Notes: a model not told the origin generated them from the letters alone. A stretch of 64,000 nt of DNA from Pseudogracilibacillus sp037071985 (GCF_037071985.1 NZ_JAXHDF010000010.1:62001-126000); one strand, 5' to 3'. Numbered from the stretch's first letter, positions 25,885 to 35,356 are shown. Program-made: numbers and translations.

Positions 25885-26184
25885 TTATTCAATTAAAAAT
25901 TCTTGATTAATATTTCCTTTTTTAATCGGCGTACGCTTTTCCCATTCTTCGATGAAATCCAGTAATTCAGCATCTTCTTTGTACCCTTTAAAAAAAATTG
26001 TTTCAATATCTTCTTCATTAAAAAAATACATCTCTTCATTCACCATTCCAACTGGATACAAACAAGCCATATAATCCATATAAACATTTTCACTATGTAT
26101 ATTTTCAACGATTGGCTTTCTTCCGGTAATCATTAGTTTTTCTTCACCTTTTTTTAACATAACAACGCTTCCAATTGGTAACAT
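25885..26184 (-). CDS. DUF4176-like protein heading the toxin operon
   Basis: A 99-residue soluble protein beginning MLPIGSVVMLKKGEEKLMIT, with YMACLYPVGM in the middle. This is the pattern of DUF4176, whose members are small proteins often encoded at the head of type VII toxin operons in Firmicutes. Function unknown. It is the first gene of the operon 26184-21968. No promoter stands out, but an inverted repeat lies just upstream. Confidence 0.75.
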   Translation of the reverse strand: MLPIGSVVMLKKGEEKLMITGRKPIVENIHSENVYMDYMACLYPVGMVNEEMYFFNEEDIETIFFKGYKEDAELLDFIEEWEKRTPIKKGNINQEFLIE

Positions 26185-26482
26185 AAATTCACCTCTTTTG
26201 ATTCAATCAAAGATACTTTAACTTTCTATAGTAAACTAGATAATTATGCCTAGATTGCTTTGATAGAAAAATATCCCATTTTAACGCTACTTTAATAAAA
26301 CTCCTTCCAATTGTAAAGAGTTTTTAATAGATTTAATAGTAAATGAATCAAAAAGATTACTCGCTTTCATAACTTCCATTCTTTAGCCTCTTGTTTATTC
26401 AACTATTTTATTTAAAATAATCTATTACACTTATTACTTTACTCCTAGTAAATATCCTAAATATTACTTTATTTTTAACAAA
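26185..26482. other. AT-rich upstream region of the toxin operon
   Basis: No gene. A 15-nt inverted repeat TTTGATTCAATCAAA (26197-26211) lies 13-27 bases ahead of the DUF4176-like start and could be an operator or chance. No consensus promoter is evident. Confidence 0.35.
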
Positions 26483-26519
26483 AAAGGTCTCGATCCATTA
26501 ACGGAATCAAAACCTTTTA
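26483..26519 (-). terminator. Terminator of pdxK
   Basis: On the minus strand AAAAGGTTTTGATTCC pairs with GGATCGAGACCTTTT around GTTAAT, with an internal mismatch, followed by TTGTTAAAAAT. Confidence 0.7.
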
Positions 26520-26528
26520 AGTAACTGC

Positions 26529-27326
26529 TTATTTTATGTTGTATGCCCCATGCATGACAGGACCTACATATTCATTTAATTTCCAACCATGTTTAATAGC
26601 GGCAGTAACAAATTGCTTAGCCGCTGACACTGCATCTTTTACTGATTTACCTTGAACTAAATTTGCTGTAATCGCTGCAGCAAAGGTACATCCCGCACCA
26701 TGATTATAATTAGTAGCAATTTTATCTTCTTCTAATATAGTAAACGTTTGACCATCGTAAAATAAATCGATTGCTTTTACATGTTCAAGTGCTTTGCCAC
26801 CTTTAATAATGACATTTTGCGCACCTAGTTTGTGTATTTTGACTGCTGCATCTTTCATTCCTTCAACAGTCTTGATTGGACCTGTTTTTGCAAGTTGGCC
26901 CGCTTCGAATAAATTAGGGGTAACAATTGTTGCTCTAGGGATAAGCAATTCGCGTAGTGCTTCTGTATTTTCAGGTTGTAGTACTTCATCTTCTCCTTTA
27001 CAGACCATCACAGGGTCAATGACTACATGATTTACTTTATATTGATCAATTTTTTTGGCTCCCAGTTTGATTATCTCAACAGAACCAAGCATCCCAGTCT
27101 TCATTCCATCAATTTCAACAGATAAGATTGTATTAAGCTGTTTTTCAACGATCTCTAGGTCTATTGGGAATACACCATGGCTCCAATTATTTTCTGGATC
27201 CATTGTGACTATTGAAGTTAACGCTGTCATGCCATAGACACCATATTCCTGGAATGTTTTTAAATCAGCTTGAATACCAGCTCCACCACTTGAATCAGAT
27301 CCTGCAAATGTTAATACTTTTTTCAT
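26529..27326 (-). CDS. pdxK: Pyridoxine/HMP kinase PdxK (ThiD-like)
   Basis: Phosphorylates pyridoxal, pyridoxine and/or hydroxymethylpyrimidine (vitamin B6 salvage) with ATP in the cytosol. The 265-residue ribokinase-fold protein begins KVLTFAGSDSSGGAGIQADL. It has the conserved VIDPVMVCKGEDEVL near 105 and the anion-hole motif NHGAGCTFAAAI near 212. The layout follows B. subtilis PdxK more than ThiD. Monocistronic with its own terminator. Confidence 0.92.
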   Translation of the reverse strand: MKKVLTFAGSDSSGGAGIQADLKTFQEYGVYGMTALTSIVTMDPENNWSHGVFPIDLEIVEKQLNTILSVEIDGMKTGMLGSVEIIKLGAKKIDQYKVNHVVIDPVMVCKGEDEVLQPENTEALRELLIPRATIVTPNLFEAGQLAKTGPIKTVEGMKDAAVKIHKLGAQNVIIKGGKALEHVKAIDLFYDGQTFTILEEDKIATNYNHGAGCTFAAAITANLVQGKSVKDAVSAAKQFVTAAIKHGWKLNEYVGPVMHGAYNIK

Positions 27327-27530
27327 GTATGTTCCAACTTTCTGTCATAAGAAATTTTTAGTATATTACTAGAATAATAAAAATGTTTCTAAAATAAAAG
27401 AGTTTTTATTTTAATACAAATAAAAAATAATTTATACCCTACTACTTGTTTAGCAATACTATAACCTCATTTGTAAGAAATTATTGCAGTATTTATCTAA
27501 CAAGATATACATAAAAAGCCAGAAATAACC

Positions 27531-27559
27531 TTGACATAAATATATCTGTTAACTATAAT
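27531..27559 (+). promoter_or_regulatory. SigA promoter of AGCS symporter gene
   Basis: Perfect consensus: TTGACA (27531-27536), 17-nt spacer, TATAAT (27554-27559). The resulting leader is about 130 nt. Confidence 0.85.
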
Positions 27560-27645
27560 GTGACTACCTAAGAAATGCTTTGTCGACAATTGACAGAAAG
27601 AGACCGGGACAAAACAAGCTAGTAAGTAAATATAGAACAACTTTT

Positions 27646-27659
27646 AGAGAACGCTTACA
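27646..27659 (-). promoter_or_regulatory. cre-like CcpA site in leader
   Basis: On the minus strand TGTAAGCGTTCTCT matches the cre consensus except for the last base. About 80 bases downstream of the predicted start, it could act as a roadblock. Confidence 0.4.
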
Positions 27660-27696
27660 AAAACACGTTTTTTGACAAAAAGAAGGGGGAGAAGAC

Positions 27697-29082
27697 ATGA
27701 TTGACAGGATTGTTCAATTATCGGATTGGATATGGGGACCGCCGATGATTATTTTATTATTTATTAGCGGTATTTTTTTAACAGTAAGATTAGGTTTTTT
27801 TCACCTTAGATATGCTAAATATATTTTCGGACAAACAGTTGGAAGTCTATTTAAGAAACAAAATCCTACAAAGCAGGCAGAAGGTACAATTTCACCGTTT
27901 CAAGCTCTTACTTCTGCACTGGCCTGTACAATCGGTGCAGGTAATATTGTAGGTGTACCTGTTGCTATCATGTTAGGTGGACCAGGAGCTATTTTCTGGA
28001 TGTGGGTTATCGCATTATTAGCAGGTGCAATAAAGTTTTCAGAAGTTGTACTAGCTGTCCGGTACCGTGAAAAAAATGCAAAAGGCGAATACGTCGGTGG
28101 TCCGATGTATTACATAACTAAAGGATTGAAGATGAAATGGCTTGGTGTTTGGTTTGCTGTTGCCCTTATGTTTGAAGTAGCTGCAAGCAATATGGTACAA
28201 GCAAACTCACTTGCTTTATCTGTTAAAGAAACATTTAATATTAGCCCAATAGTAACTGGGATTATTACGATGATTTTAGTAGGCGCAGTTATTATTGGCG
28301 GTATTAAGCGAATAGGAAGCTTTACTGAAAAATTTGTTCCATTTATGGTATTTATCTATTTGGCTGGAGCATTATTCATTATAATAATGAATATCAATAT
28401 GGTTGGAGAAGTTTTTGGCTTAATATTCGGTTATGCATTTAAACCTATGGCAGCTGCTGGCGGGTTTGGGGGTGCAGTAATTGCTCAGGCAATCAGACAC
28501 GGATTTGCGCGTGGAGTTTATTCGAACGAAGCTGGTGTAGGTACAGCACCAATTGCTCATGCTACAGCGACAACAGATCATCCGGTTAGACAGGGTCTAT
28601 GGGGCCTTGCAGAGGTCGTAATTGATACGTTGGTCGTATGTACAGCAACTGCTTTTGTTATATTGTCTACAGGGGTATGGAAAGCTGAAGGCGCTGGTGA
28701 TGATCCTTCTGCATTAACTTCCATCGCATTCTCCGAGGGGTTAGGGACCATTGGTGGGTATGTTGTAACCATTTCACTGTTATTCTTTGTAGTGTCTACT
28801 GTAATCGTATTGTCTTTCTATGGAGAAAAACAAGCTGAGTTCCTGTTTGGACATAAGGCCGTTTGGGTTATGAAAGTAGTCTATGTACTTTCCATTTTAA
28901 TTGGTGCGGTTGGTGGAGCAAAAGTAATGTGGAGTCTTCTAGACATTAGCCTAGCAGCAATGGCAATCCCGAATATTATTGCTTTACTATTATTAAGTAA
29001 AGAAGTAGTTAGACTTAAAAACGAATATTTCAATTCAATGGACTTTTACTTAGGAGATATCCGTCGAAAGAAAAGTGCATAA
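27697..29082 (+). CDS. Alanine/glycine:sodium symporter, AGCS family
   Basis: A 461-residue membrane protein with about 11 helices. Family signatures: GAGNIVGVPVAIMLGGPGAI (about 87-106) and RGVYSNEAGVGTAPIAHATA (about 270-289). Imports alanine, glycine or a related amino acid with Na+. It resembles AlsT/YrbD-type proteins; specificity is unknown. AGGGGG ribosome site before ATG. Followed by a short spacer and then the convergent decayed ogt gene. Confidence 0.92.
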   Translation: MIDRIVQLSDWIWGPPMIILLFISGIFLTVRLGFFHLRYAKYIFGQTVGSLFKKQNPTKQAEGTISPFQALTSALACTIGAGNIVGVPVAIMLGGPGAIFWMWVIALLAGAIKFSEVVLAVRYREKNAKGEYVGGPMYYITKGLKMKWLGVWFAVALMFEVAASNMVQANSLALSVKETFNISPIVTGIITMILVGAVIIGGIKRIGSFTEKFVPFMVFIYLAGALFIIIMNINMVGEVFGLIFGYAFKPMAAAGGFGGAVIAQAIRHGFARGVYSNEAGVGTAPIAHATATTDHPVRQGLWGLAEVVIDTLVVCTATAFVILSTGVWKAEGAGDDPSALTSIAFSEGLGTIGGYVVTISLLFFVVSTVIVLSFYGEKQAEFLFGHKAVWVMKVVYVLSILIGAVGGAKVMWSLLDISLAAMAIPNIIALLLLSKEVVRLKNEYFNSMDFYLGDIRRKKSA

Positions 29083-29106
29083 CTAATAAAATATTACTGA
29101 TGAACT

Positions 29107-29567
29107 TTATAGTTCATCGGTAATTTTTATTCTTCCTTGAATGGCCGATTGCCTAAAGTTATCGGGGATTATGAGATGGTAAATATAATCGATGTTAGAT
29201 TGTTTCGCTAAAACCATCTCTGTAACATGCTCTTTTCTCATTCTGTTTGCCTTTGGACATCTTTCTAATCGTCCATAAGGGGTCATTCGATTTGTTCGGA
29301 GATAGTAGCTGCCTACTGCCCGGACTGCATCAGGTCTATTGATCTTTTCCGCAATTTCTGTGTATGTAACTGTTTGCCCGTAAGGAATTTCCATCAGTGC
29401 CCGCCAAACTGTCCGTTGAAATTCTGTGCCATGAAAATCATCGGCAATGAAAATTCCTTAATTCGTCCCTCAAAATAATAAACCAATTCTTTTTTGTAAG
29501 GTTCCATCACATTCGCATCTTCCAAAAATTCATAATTCGGAAGGTGTTTTTTGGATCCCTTAATCAT
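29107..29567 (-). pseudogene. ogt: Decayed ogt (O6-alkylguanine-DNA alkyltransferase)
   Basis: The 5' part from 29567 reads KKHLPNYEFLEDANVMEPYK then ELVYYFEGRIKEFSLP. A one-base deletion near 29450 shifts the frame, after which DFHGTEFQRTVWRALMEIPY and GQTVTYTEIAEKINRPDAVR follow. Both halves are Ogt-like. After AVG the expected active-site PCHRV motif is missing and unrelated sequence follows to a stop at 29107. The N-terminus is also short. Frameshift plus loss of the catalytic Cys make this a dead gene. Confidence 0.75.
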
Positions 29568-29596
29568 TTTATTATTTTTTTATAAATTTAATATAA

Positions 29597-30475
29597 CTAC
29601 CCGTTTATAACAACTCCGCCGTTCACGTGAATAAATTGTCCCCCCATATACAAGGAATCTTCCGATGCCAAAAATACGTAGGCTGGGGCGATTTCCCACG
29701 GTTGTCCGGCTCGTTTCATTGGTGCGCTCATTCCCCAATTTGCCACTTGGGAGGCCGGAAAGGATGCTGGAATTAGTGGTGTCCACATGTTTCCAGGGCA
29801 AACACCATTCACGCGAATTCCTTTATGGTGCAATGATTTGGAAAGCGAGCGAGTAAAGGAGACGATCGCCCCTTTTGTCGCGGAATAATCAATTAATTGT
29901 TTATTTCCTTCATAGGCCGCCAAAGAGCCAGCATTAATAATTGTGCTTCCACTTTTTAAATAGGGCAAGGCAGCTTTTGTTATATGAAAAATGGAGAAAA
30001 AATTGGTTCGAAAAGTCTTTTCAATTTGCTCTGTCGTAATAAATTCCAAACCTGTTTTTACATGTTGTTCGGCCGCATTATTAACTAAAATATCTAATTT
30101 ACCAAATTCAGTTATTGTTTGCTCAACAATTTGTTTACAGAAGTTTTCATCTCCAATATCTCCCGGGATAAGTAGACACTTTTGATCTTTTTCTTCAACA
30201 GCTTGTTTTGTTTCCTCTGCATCCCGATGTTCATTTAAATAAACAACGGCAACATCCGCCCCTTCCTTGGCAAAAGCAACTGCAATCGCACGACCTTGCC
30301 CACTGTCCCCACCGGTGATAATGGCGACTTTACCCTTTAATTTTCCGCTACCAATATAGTTTGGATTATCAAAAACGGGTCTTGGAACCATTTCCGTTTC
30401 GAGCCCCGGCTGCTGGGACTGCTCCTGTGTCGGGTATGGTGGGATTGGTTTCATATCGTTATTATTATTCATCAT
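29597..30475 (-). CDS. Short-chain dehydrogenase, YdaD-like stress SDR
   Basis: A 292-residue NAD(P)-dependent SDR. The extended N-terminus is Pro/Gln-rich (PIPPYPTQEQSQQPG). The cofactor motif is TGGDSGQGRA (about 54), NNAA near 130 and the catalytic YSATK near 197, with Ser in NAGSLAAYEG. This layout matches the YdaD/YhxC group, general-stress proteins of unknown substrate in Bacillus. It lies 12 bases after the YdaP-like gene, so the two are probably one operon, as stress-type redox enzymes. Confidence 0.88.
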   Translation of the reverse strand: MMNNNNDMKPIPPYPTQEQSQQPGLETEMVPRPVFDNPNYIGSGKLKGKVAIITGGDSGQGRAIAVAFAKEGADVAVVYLNEHRDAEETKQAVEEKDQKCLLIPGDIGDENFCKQIVEQTITEFGKLDILVNNAAEQHVKTGLEFITTEQIEKTFRTNFFSIFHITKAALPYLKSGSTIINAGSLAAYEGNKQLIDYSATKGAIVSFTRSLSKSLHHKGIRVNGVCPGNMWTPLIPASFPASQVANWGMSAPMKRAGQPWEIAPAYVFLASEDSLYMGGQFIHVNGGVVING

Positions 30476-30487
30476 TTCATTTTCCTT

Positions 30488-32134
30488 TCATTCACTTTGA
30501 TAATTTGGATAAACATCTTGTGCGGTTTGGATATCAAGCAGCATTGGGACTTGTTTAGTTTGCGCTAATTGCAGTAATTTTTCAAGTTCATTTTCATCTT
30601 TAACTATATGGGCCTCCCAACCGCAGGCTTTAGCAAGTGCGGCAAAATCGGGATTTGTGATATCGGTTCCCTCCGCAATAAGTCCCTTGAACGTCATTTT
30701 GTTTTTTTCCATTTGTAGTTTCCCATTATTAAAGACAACTACGGTAATTGGCAGTTTATATCTTGTTGCAGTAAGTAAATCGGCCAATACCATTCCAAGC
30801 CCTCCATCACCTGTAATACAAATAACCTGATTTTCCGGCATCGTTAATTTTGCAGAAAGAGCTGCTGGAAGGCCAAAGCCCATTGTACGCCAGTTCTGCG
30901 AGAGAAGAATAGCGCGACATTGTGTTTTAAAATTTTCCATAAACCAAAGGGTTGAATCCCCTTCATCCAATGCGATAATTGTTTCCTTCGTAATATTTCG
31001 TTCAATTGCATTTACAATAGATGATGGGGATATGGGGGACGGGGAATTTCCGCTTTCTTTTTTTAGTGACCACATTTGATGACACCCACAGATCTGATTA
31101 ATCCATTCCTCATTAGGTGTATGGAACTGCAATTTTTCATTAAGGATTGTTATAATGCTACGTATTGAACCCGTAATCCCGTGATCTGTCGGCATTCCTT
31201 CTCCAATTTTCATTTCATTATCTTGAATTTGAATGATCTTAGTTGCCACCGGTGAAAACCCAGCCGGCCACCAGGAGGTCCCAATTGCCAAAATAACATC
31301 TGCTTGTTTGAATAATGGTGTTACATTTGGGTTACCACCTTCACCGATCCCCCCCAAATAGAAGGGAAAATCATTTGCAAACATTCCAATTGCCCCATAT
31401 GCGGTCACAATACCACTGCCCCAATGCGCAGCTAACTTTTGAATTTCGGGGTTTAGAGTTCTTGTCTGATTTCCAACCATCATCATTGGGGATGTCGCAC
31501 TTTCCATTATGCTAACGGTCTCATCAAATTGTTCCGGGCGGTGAAAAACTGGCTTTTTTTTGACTGGTTGATGGGGCTGTGCATAGGTTATATGTTCAAA
31601 TAGATCTGTGGGGATAGATAAATGTGCAACTGTGTTCATAGATACAGCCGTATGTATTCCCTTTGCAAGAGCAACAACTGCCACATCCGGATGAACAACA
31701 AGTTCGCTGTACCCGGAAATTGCCTGCATCAATTGTTGTTGATTAATTAGTTGTTTATATGGCGTTCCGATTTTTTTAAGTGGCGACTGTCCGGTTATCG
31801 CTAGAACAGGGGCCTTATCCAAGTATGCATCCCCCAATCCATTTATTAAATTTGCTAACCCGGGACCCATTTGGGCGATACAAACACCGATATTCCCTGT
31901 TAATTTAGCCTCCGCTGATGCCATCATTGCTGCAACGGATTCATGTTTAACACTTATAAACCGGATTTTATTTTGTTTTGCAATAGCATCCAATAACCCA
32001 AAAATGGCATCACCGACTACACCATAAATTCGTTTAACACCCCATAGATGAAGTTGTTCAATTATTGTCTCAGCAACCGTGCTCGAGTTAGGTAGTTGTT
32101 GAATAGGGTCTATTTGATTTTCATTAGATGGCAT
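30488..32134 (-). CDS. Thiamine-diphosphate enzyme, YdaP/pyruvate-oxidase-like
   Basis: A 548-residue TPP-dependent enzyme with three domains. The N-terminal pyrimidine-binding domain has the catalytic Glu in SVKHESVAAMMA (about 52). A central domain follows, and the C-terminal PP domain has the GDG...N metal site (CITGDGGLGMVL, about 433). It resembles B. subtilis YdaP and pyruvate oxidases. Oxidative decarboxylation of pyruvate is likely but not proven. An SDR follows closely. The upstream region is shared with the divergent membrane-protein gene at 32286. Confidence 0.87.
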   Translation of the reverse strand: MPSNENQIDPIQQLPNSSTVAETIIEQLHLWGVKRIYGVVGDAIFGLLDAIAKQNKIRFISVKHESVAAMMASAEAKLTGNIGVCIAQMGPGLANLINGLGDAYLDKAPVLAITGQSPLKKIGTPYKQLINQQQLMQAISGYSELVVHPDVAVVALAKGIHTAVSMNTVAHLSIPTDLFEHITYAQPHQPVKKKPVFHRPEQFDETVSIMESATSPMMMVGNQTRTLNPEIQKLAAHWGSGIVTAYGAIGMFANDFPFYLGGIGEGGNPNVTPLFKQADVILAIGTSWWPAGFSPVATKIIQIQDNEMKIGEGMPTDHGITGSIRSIITILNEKLQFHTPNEEWINQICGCHQMWSLKKESGNSPSPISPSSIVNAIERNITKETIIALDEGDSTLWFMENFKTQCRAILLSQNWRTMGFGLPAALSAKLTMPENQVICITGDGGLGMVLADLLTATRYKLPITVVVFNNGKLQMEKNKMTFKGLIAEGTDITNPDFAALAKACGWEAHIVKDENELEKLLQLAQTKQVPMLLDIQTAQDVYPNYQSE

Positions 32135-32285
32135 TTATTTAACTCCTTTACTCATGTAAAACATTCTAATTGCCCGGTAGTTTCCCCAGTATTCCCCCCA
32201 TTATTCCGGAAAAATGTCAAGAATAGGAATATTTATTTTAAACACACTACATGTATGTTTAATTAAGAATGGATGGTGAAGAAAG

Positions 32286-32678
32286 ATGGTTTGGGATGGT
32301 TGGTCATTACATCGAATTATAGTTCTGGCAATGGGATTGTTATTTCTTGTGATTTTTATACAGGTAACACTATTTCACTATCGGCAAAATTTTCGCCATT
32401 GGTCTATGTGGATACCTGTAACTGCTACACCGCTGTTTGGCTTATTACTCATCATTTATACCTTTTATCATGCAAACTGGTTATTATTATTGTTAACAGT
32501 ATTGCTCGTGGTTGGGGTGCTTGCAGGTTTGTTTGGCTCATTTATGCATATTAAAGGAATTGGAAAAAGGGTGGACGGCTATAAATTGCGTAATTTTCTA
32601 ATCGGTCCACCACTTACACTTCCGTCCTTAATTACTGCAGCTAGTGTTCTGGGTTTGTTTGCGCTGCATTGGAGGTGA
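32286..32678 (+). CDS. Small four-helix membrane protein
   Basis: A 130-residue hydrophobic protein with four predicted transmembrane helices (about 12-32, 40-60, 66-88, 106-126). I do not recognise the family. It heads a group with a gluconate-dehydrogenase subunit 3-like gene and a GMC oxidoreductase gene, and could serve as membrane anchor or electron acceptor site in place of the cytochrome subunit, which is absent here. No heme-binding CXXCH motif is seen. The ribosome site is weak. Confidence 0.65.
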   Translation: MVWDGWSLHRIIVLAMGLLFLVIFIQVTLFHYRQNFRHWSMWIPVTATPLFGLLLIIYTFYHANWLLLLLTVLLVVGVLAGLFGSFMHIKGIGKRVDGYKLRNFLIGPPLTLPSLITAASVLGLFALHWR

Positions 32679-32683
32679 ATACA

Positions 32684-33292
32684 TTGACGGAAAAACATGG
32701 ACATTACCCTACATTTAATGTGATGGACGAAAAAGAATATTGGGATTCGCATACACAGGAAATTGTCGGAAATAGATTGGACAAAAAATTAACACCCGAT
32801 TTGAAGTTTTTTACAATAGATGAAGTGGACACACTGTACAGTCTATGTTCCATCCTTCTTGACGATCAGCGCCGCCCGATCCTTACATTTATAGTTCATC
32901 ATTTTGATAACATTTTACAAGCAAATATCGGGGAATCTCAAAGGAAAGCAAATGTACCGAAACAGCCACTGTTGATCCGTGAGGGAATGGAACTACTTAA
33001 TCAGGTGTGCCATAAGAAATATAACTTTACATTTAAAGCATTGAATAAAGAAGTCAAAAAGAAAGTTGTAAAGGGATTAATGGAAGGGGTTTTTCCTTTA
33101 CAGGACGGGAAAAAAAGTATTCCGTCATTGGATTTTATTCATAAAATTTTTTATGAAGCGACGGCAGCCTATTATTCACATCCAACTGTGTGGTCAGAGA
33201 TTGGTTATGCCGGACCCGCATATCCACGTGGTTATGTACGGACAGAATTAGGATTAACAGATCCATGGGAGGCAAGAAGAGATGCCGAATAA
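32684..33292 (+). CDS. Gluconate 2-dehydrogenase subunit 3 family protein
   Basis: A protein of about 202 residues, resembling the small subunit of membrane-bound gluconate/sorbitol dehydrogenases (LTPDLKFFTIDEVDTLYSLC at about 37, and GYAGPAYPRGYVRTELGLTD near the C-terminus, the latter typical of this family). The small subunit supports folding or export of the flavoprotein partner. No Tat or Sec signal is present. GGAGGTG favours the TTG at 32684 over the overlapping ATG at 32669. It overlaps the GMC gene by 11 bases. Confidence 0.78.
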   Translation: MTEKHGHYPTFNVMDEKEYWDSHTQEIVGNRLDKKLTPDLKFFTIDEVDTLYSLCSILLDDQRRPILTFIVHHFDNILQANIGESQRKANVPKQPLLIREGMELLNQVCHKKYNFTFKALNKEVKKKVVKGLMEGVFPLQDGKKSIPSLDFIHKIFYEATAAYYSHPTVWSEIGYAGPAYPRGYVRTELGLTDPWEARRDAE

Positions 33293-34919
33293 AAACGAAA
33301 GCCCTAGACATCATATCAATCATTTTAACGATTATCGATATACCCATTTAAATAATCGAAAATATAAAGATGACGCGGATGTTTGTATAGTTGGTGCCGG
33401 TGCAGCTGGCGGTATTCTTGCTTATGAACTAAGTAAAGCGGGTCTCAAGGTGGTCGTTATTGAGGCGGGCCCTTTTTGGGATCCGGAGTCAGATTTTGCA
33501 AGTGATGAATTATCAATGGGTCATCTTGGATGGCAAGAAACAAGAATTGTTGGCGGTGGGCATCCCATTCAATTGGGGCATAACAACTGTGGGCGGGGAG
33601 TAGGTGGGGGCACCACACACTTTACCGGGGTATTACTTAGATATTTTGAAAGTGATTTCCAAACGAAAACAATCGACGGGGTAGGAGAGGATTGGCCGAT
33701 TCGTTATAAGGATCTTAGACCTTATTATGATAAAATTGAAAAAGATATCGCCGTATCTGGGCCGAAAGATTTTCCGTGGGGGGCATATCATGGTCCATAC
33801 CCTTATCCAAGCCGGGATCCAATTAGTTCCAATTCACAAATGTTTCGAATTGGTTGTGAAAAATTAGGGATTCGTACCGTTGTGCCCCCGCTTGGGATTA
33901 ATTCAGCCCCATTCGATGGACGGCCTCCATGTACTAACCGCGGGTTTTGTAATTATGGGTGTATGCCAAATGCAAAATTTAGTACATTAGTCCATCATAT
34001 TCCAAAAGCAATTGAACATGGGGCAGAAATTATTTCGGATAGTATGGTGACACAAGTCCTCACAAACAATCAGGGGTTAGCCACAGGGGTAATCTTTAAT
34101 TATGATGGAAATGACTATGAACAAAAGGCACCGATCACTATTTTGGCAAATTTTGTTGTGGAAACCCCGCGATTATTACTTAATTCCGCAAACCCGATGT
34201 TCCCTAATGGGCTTGCGAACTCCAGTGGCTGGGTTGGAAAAGCCATTATGGTACATAGTAGTAACGATGTGTACGGTAAATTTGAAGATGAAATTCGTTT
34301 GTACAAAGGGACTCCAATCTTGGCGACAACGCAGGAATTTTATGAAACAGACAAAGACCGTGGTTTTGCAAGGGGATATACGCTGCATGCACACGGGTCC
34401 CGACCTGTTGAAACGGCTAAAGCTATCGCCAAATCCGGAGGGGGCATCTGGGGTTCAGCGCTTCGTAACACCATGCTGGACTACAATTACTATGGGAGAA
34501 TCACATTAGTCGGTGAGGTCCTTCCTAACCCGTATAACAGTGTCACCCTTTCAGCGGAAAAAGACGAATATGGCCTGCCAATTCCGCATGTTACCTTTTC
34601 ATATGGGGATAATGACCAGCGCTTAATAAAACATGCAGTGTCCAAAATGAAAGAAATCATTGAAGCGGCGGGCGGTACACCGGAATTTGTGACAACAGAT
34701 ACAGCCCATCTAATGGGTGGATGCCGGATGGGTGATGATCCGGAAACCTCTGTTACGGACTCCTATGGGCGCACCCATGATATTGCCAATCTATTTATTT
34801 GCAGTGCCAGTTTGTTCGTAACATCTGGTGGGGGTAATCCGACAAATACAGTGATGGCAATCGCTGCAAGAACTGCAGACCATATTATTGAAAATTATCG
34901 TGATATTGCGAAATCCTAG
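33282..34919 (+). CDS. GMC-family FAD oxidoreductase
   Basis: A 545-residue flavoprotein. The FAD motif is VCIVGAGAAGGILAYELSKA (about 34-53). C-terminal GMC features include HLMGGCRMGDDP (about 477) and GGGNPTNTVMAIAARTAD (about 513), with NPTNT typical of gluconate dehydrogenase-type members. Substrate is an alcohol or sugar acid, unknown. Its translation is coupled to the subunit 3-like gene. It ends in a strong terminator at 34945. Confidence 0.88.
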   Translation: MPNKNESPRHHINHFNDYRYTHLNNRKYKDDADVCIVGAGAAGGILAYELSKAGLKVVVIEAGPFWDPESDFASDELSMGHLGWQETRIVGGGHPIQLGHNNCGRGVGGGTTHFTGVLLRYFESDFQTKTIDGVGEDWPIRYKDLRPYYDKIEKDIAVSGPKDFPWGAYHGPYPYPSRDPISSNSQMFRIGCEKLGIRTVVPPLGINSAPFDGRPPCTNRGFCNYGCMPNAKFSTLVHHIPKAIEHGAEIISDSMVTQVLTNNQGLATGVIFNYDGNDYEQKAPITILANFVVETPRLLLNSANPMFPNGLANSSGWVGKAIMVHSSNDVYGKFEDEIRLYKGTPILATTQEFYETDKDRGFARGYTLHAHGSRPVETAKAIAKSGGGIWGSALRNTMLDYNYYGRITLVGEVLPNPYNSVTLSAEKDEYGLPIPHVTFSYGDNDQRLIKHAVSKMKEIIEAAGGTPEFVTTDTAHLMGGCRMGDDPETSVTDSYGRTHDIANLFICSASLFVTSGGGNPTNTVMAIAARTADHIIENYRDIAKS

Positions 34920-34944
34920 TTTTTTATGATTTTTGATAAAGAAT

Positions 34945-34995
34945 AATTAAGGATGCACATCATAAATGAAATGAACGTGCACCCTTAATTCTTTT
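34945..34995 (+). terminator. Terminator of the GMC cluster
   Basis: AATTAAGGATGCAC pairs with GTGCACCCTTAATT (one mismatch) around an 18-nt loop, followed by CTTTTTTATT. Confidence 0.8.
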
Positions 34996-35356
34996 TTATT
35001 ATAGCAAAGTGAAAAATCAAAAAACGATAATTGGCATAAAGGGTTCAGTTCCTGTGAATATTGTTGAAAATTACTTACAAAGGCTATTATGAAGTACGTA
35101 GCCCCCCTATTTGAATGCATTTATCCTTTTGACAAGGGGTCATTACCTTGCGCCCCGCCACACTTCCTCCGCCGCTTGTTGACCTACCGCCATCACTGTG
35201 ATCGGGCGTTCTCGCATTTGATAGATTAAGCATTGGGAAGAAGCTGGACCTTTACTTGCAAAAACTATCTATATTAACCCTTCTTATTTTCTGCAAATTT
35301 GCACATTTACCTAGTTTTTGAATAGGTTATCGTAACAAGAGGAGGGGTTTTTCTCA
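34996..35356. other. Intergenic region with a possible coding remnant
   Basis: About 35140-35220 is distinctly more GC-rich than its surroundings. On the minus strand it reads RERPITVMAVGQQAAEEVWR before a stop. There is no ribosome site or extended frame, so it may be the remnant of a lost gene. GAGGAGGGG before 35357 is the ribosome site of the next gene. Confidence 0.25.

Larger units (their letters stand above)
27327..27696. other. Promoter region of AGCS symporter gene
   Basis: 370 bases without a gene. It holds the promoter at 27531-27559 and the cre-like site at 27646-27659. A short stretch at about 27599-27620 (GAGACCGGGACAAAAC) resembles one end of the repeat found at 58492-58681, but no second end is visible. 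Confidence 0.5.

Noticed and set aside
27599..27620. Second copy of the leader repeat (GAGACCGGGACAAAAC)
   Set aside because: Only one possible end is seen; no matching inverted end or inner sequence nearby.
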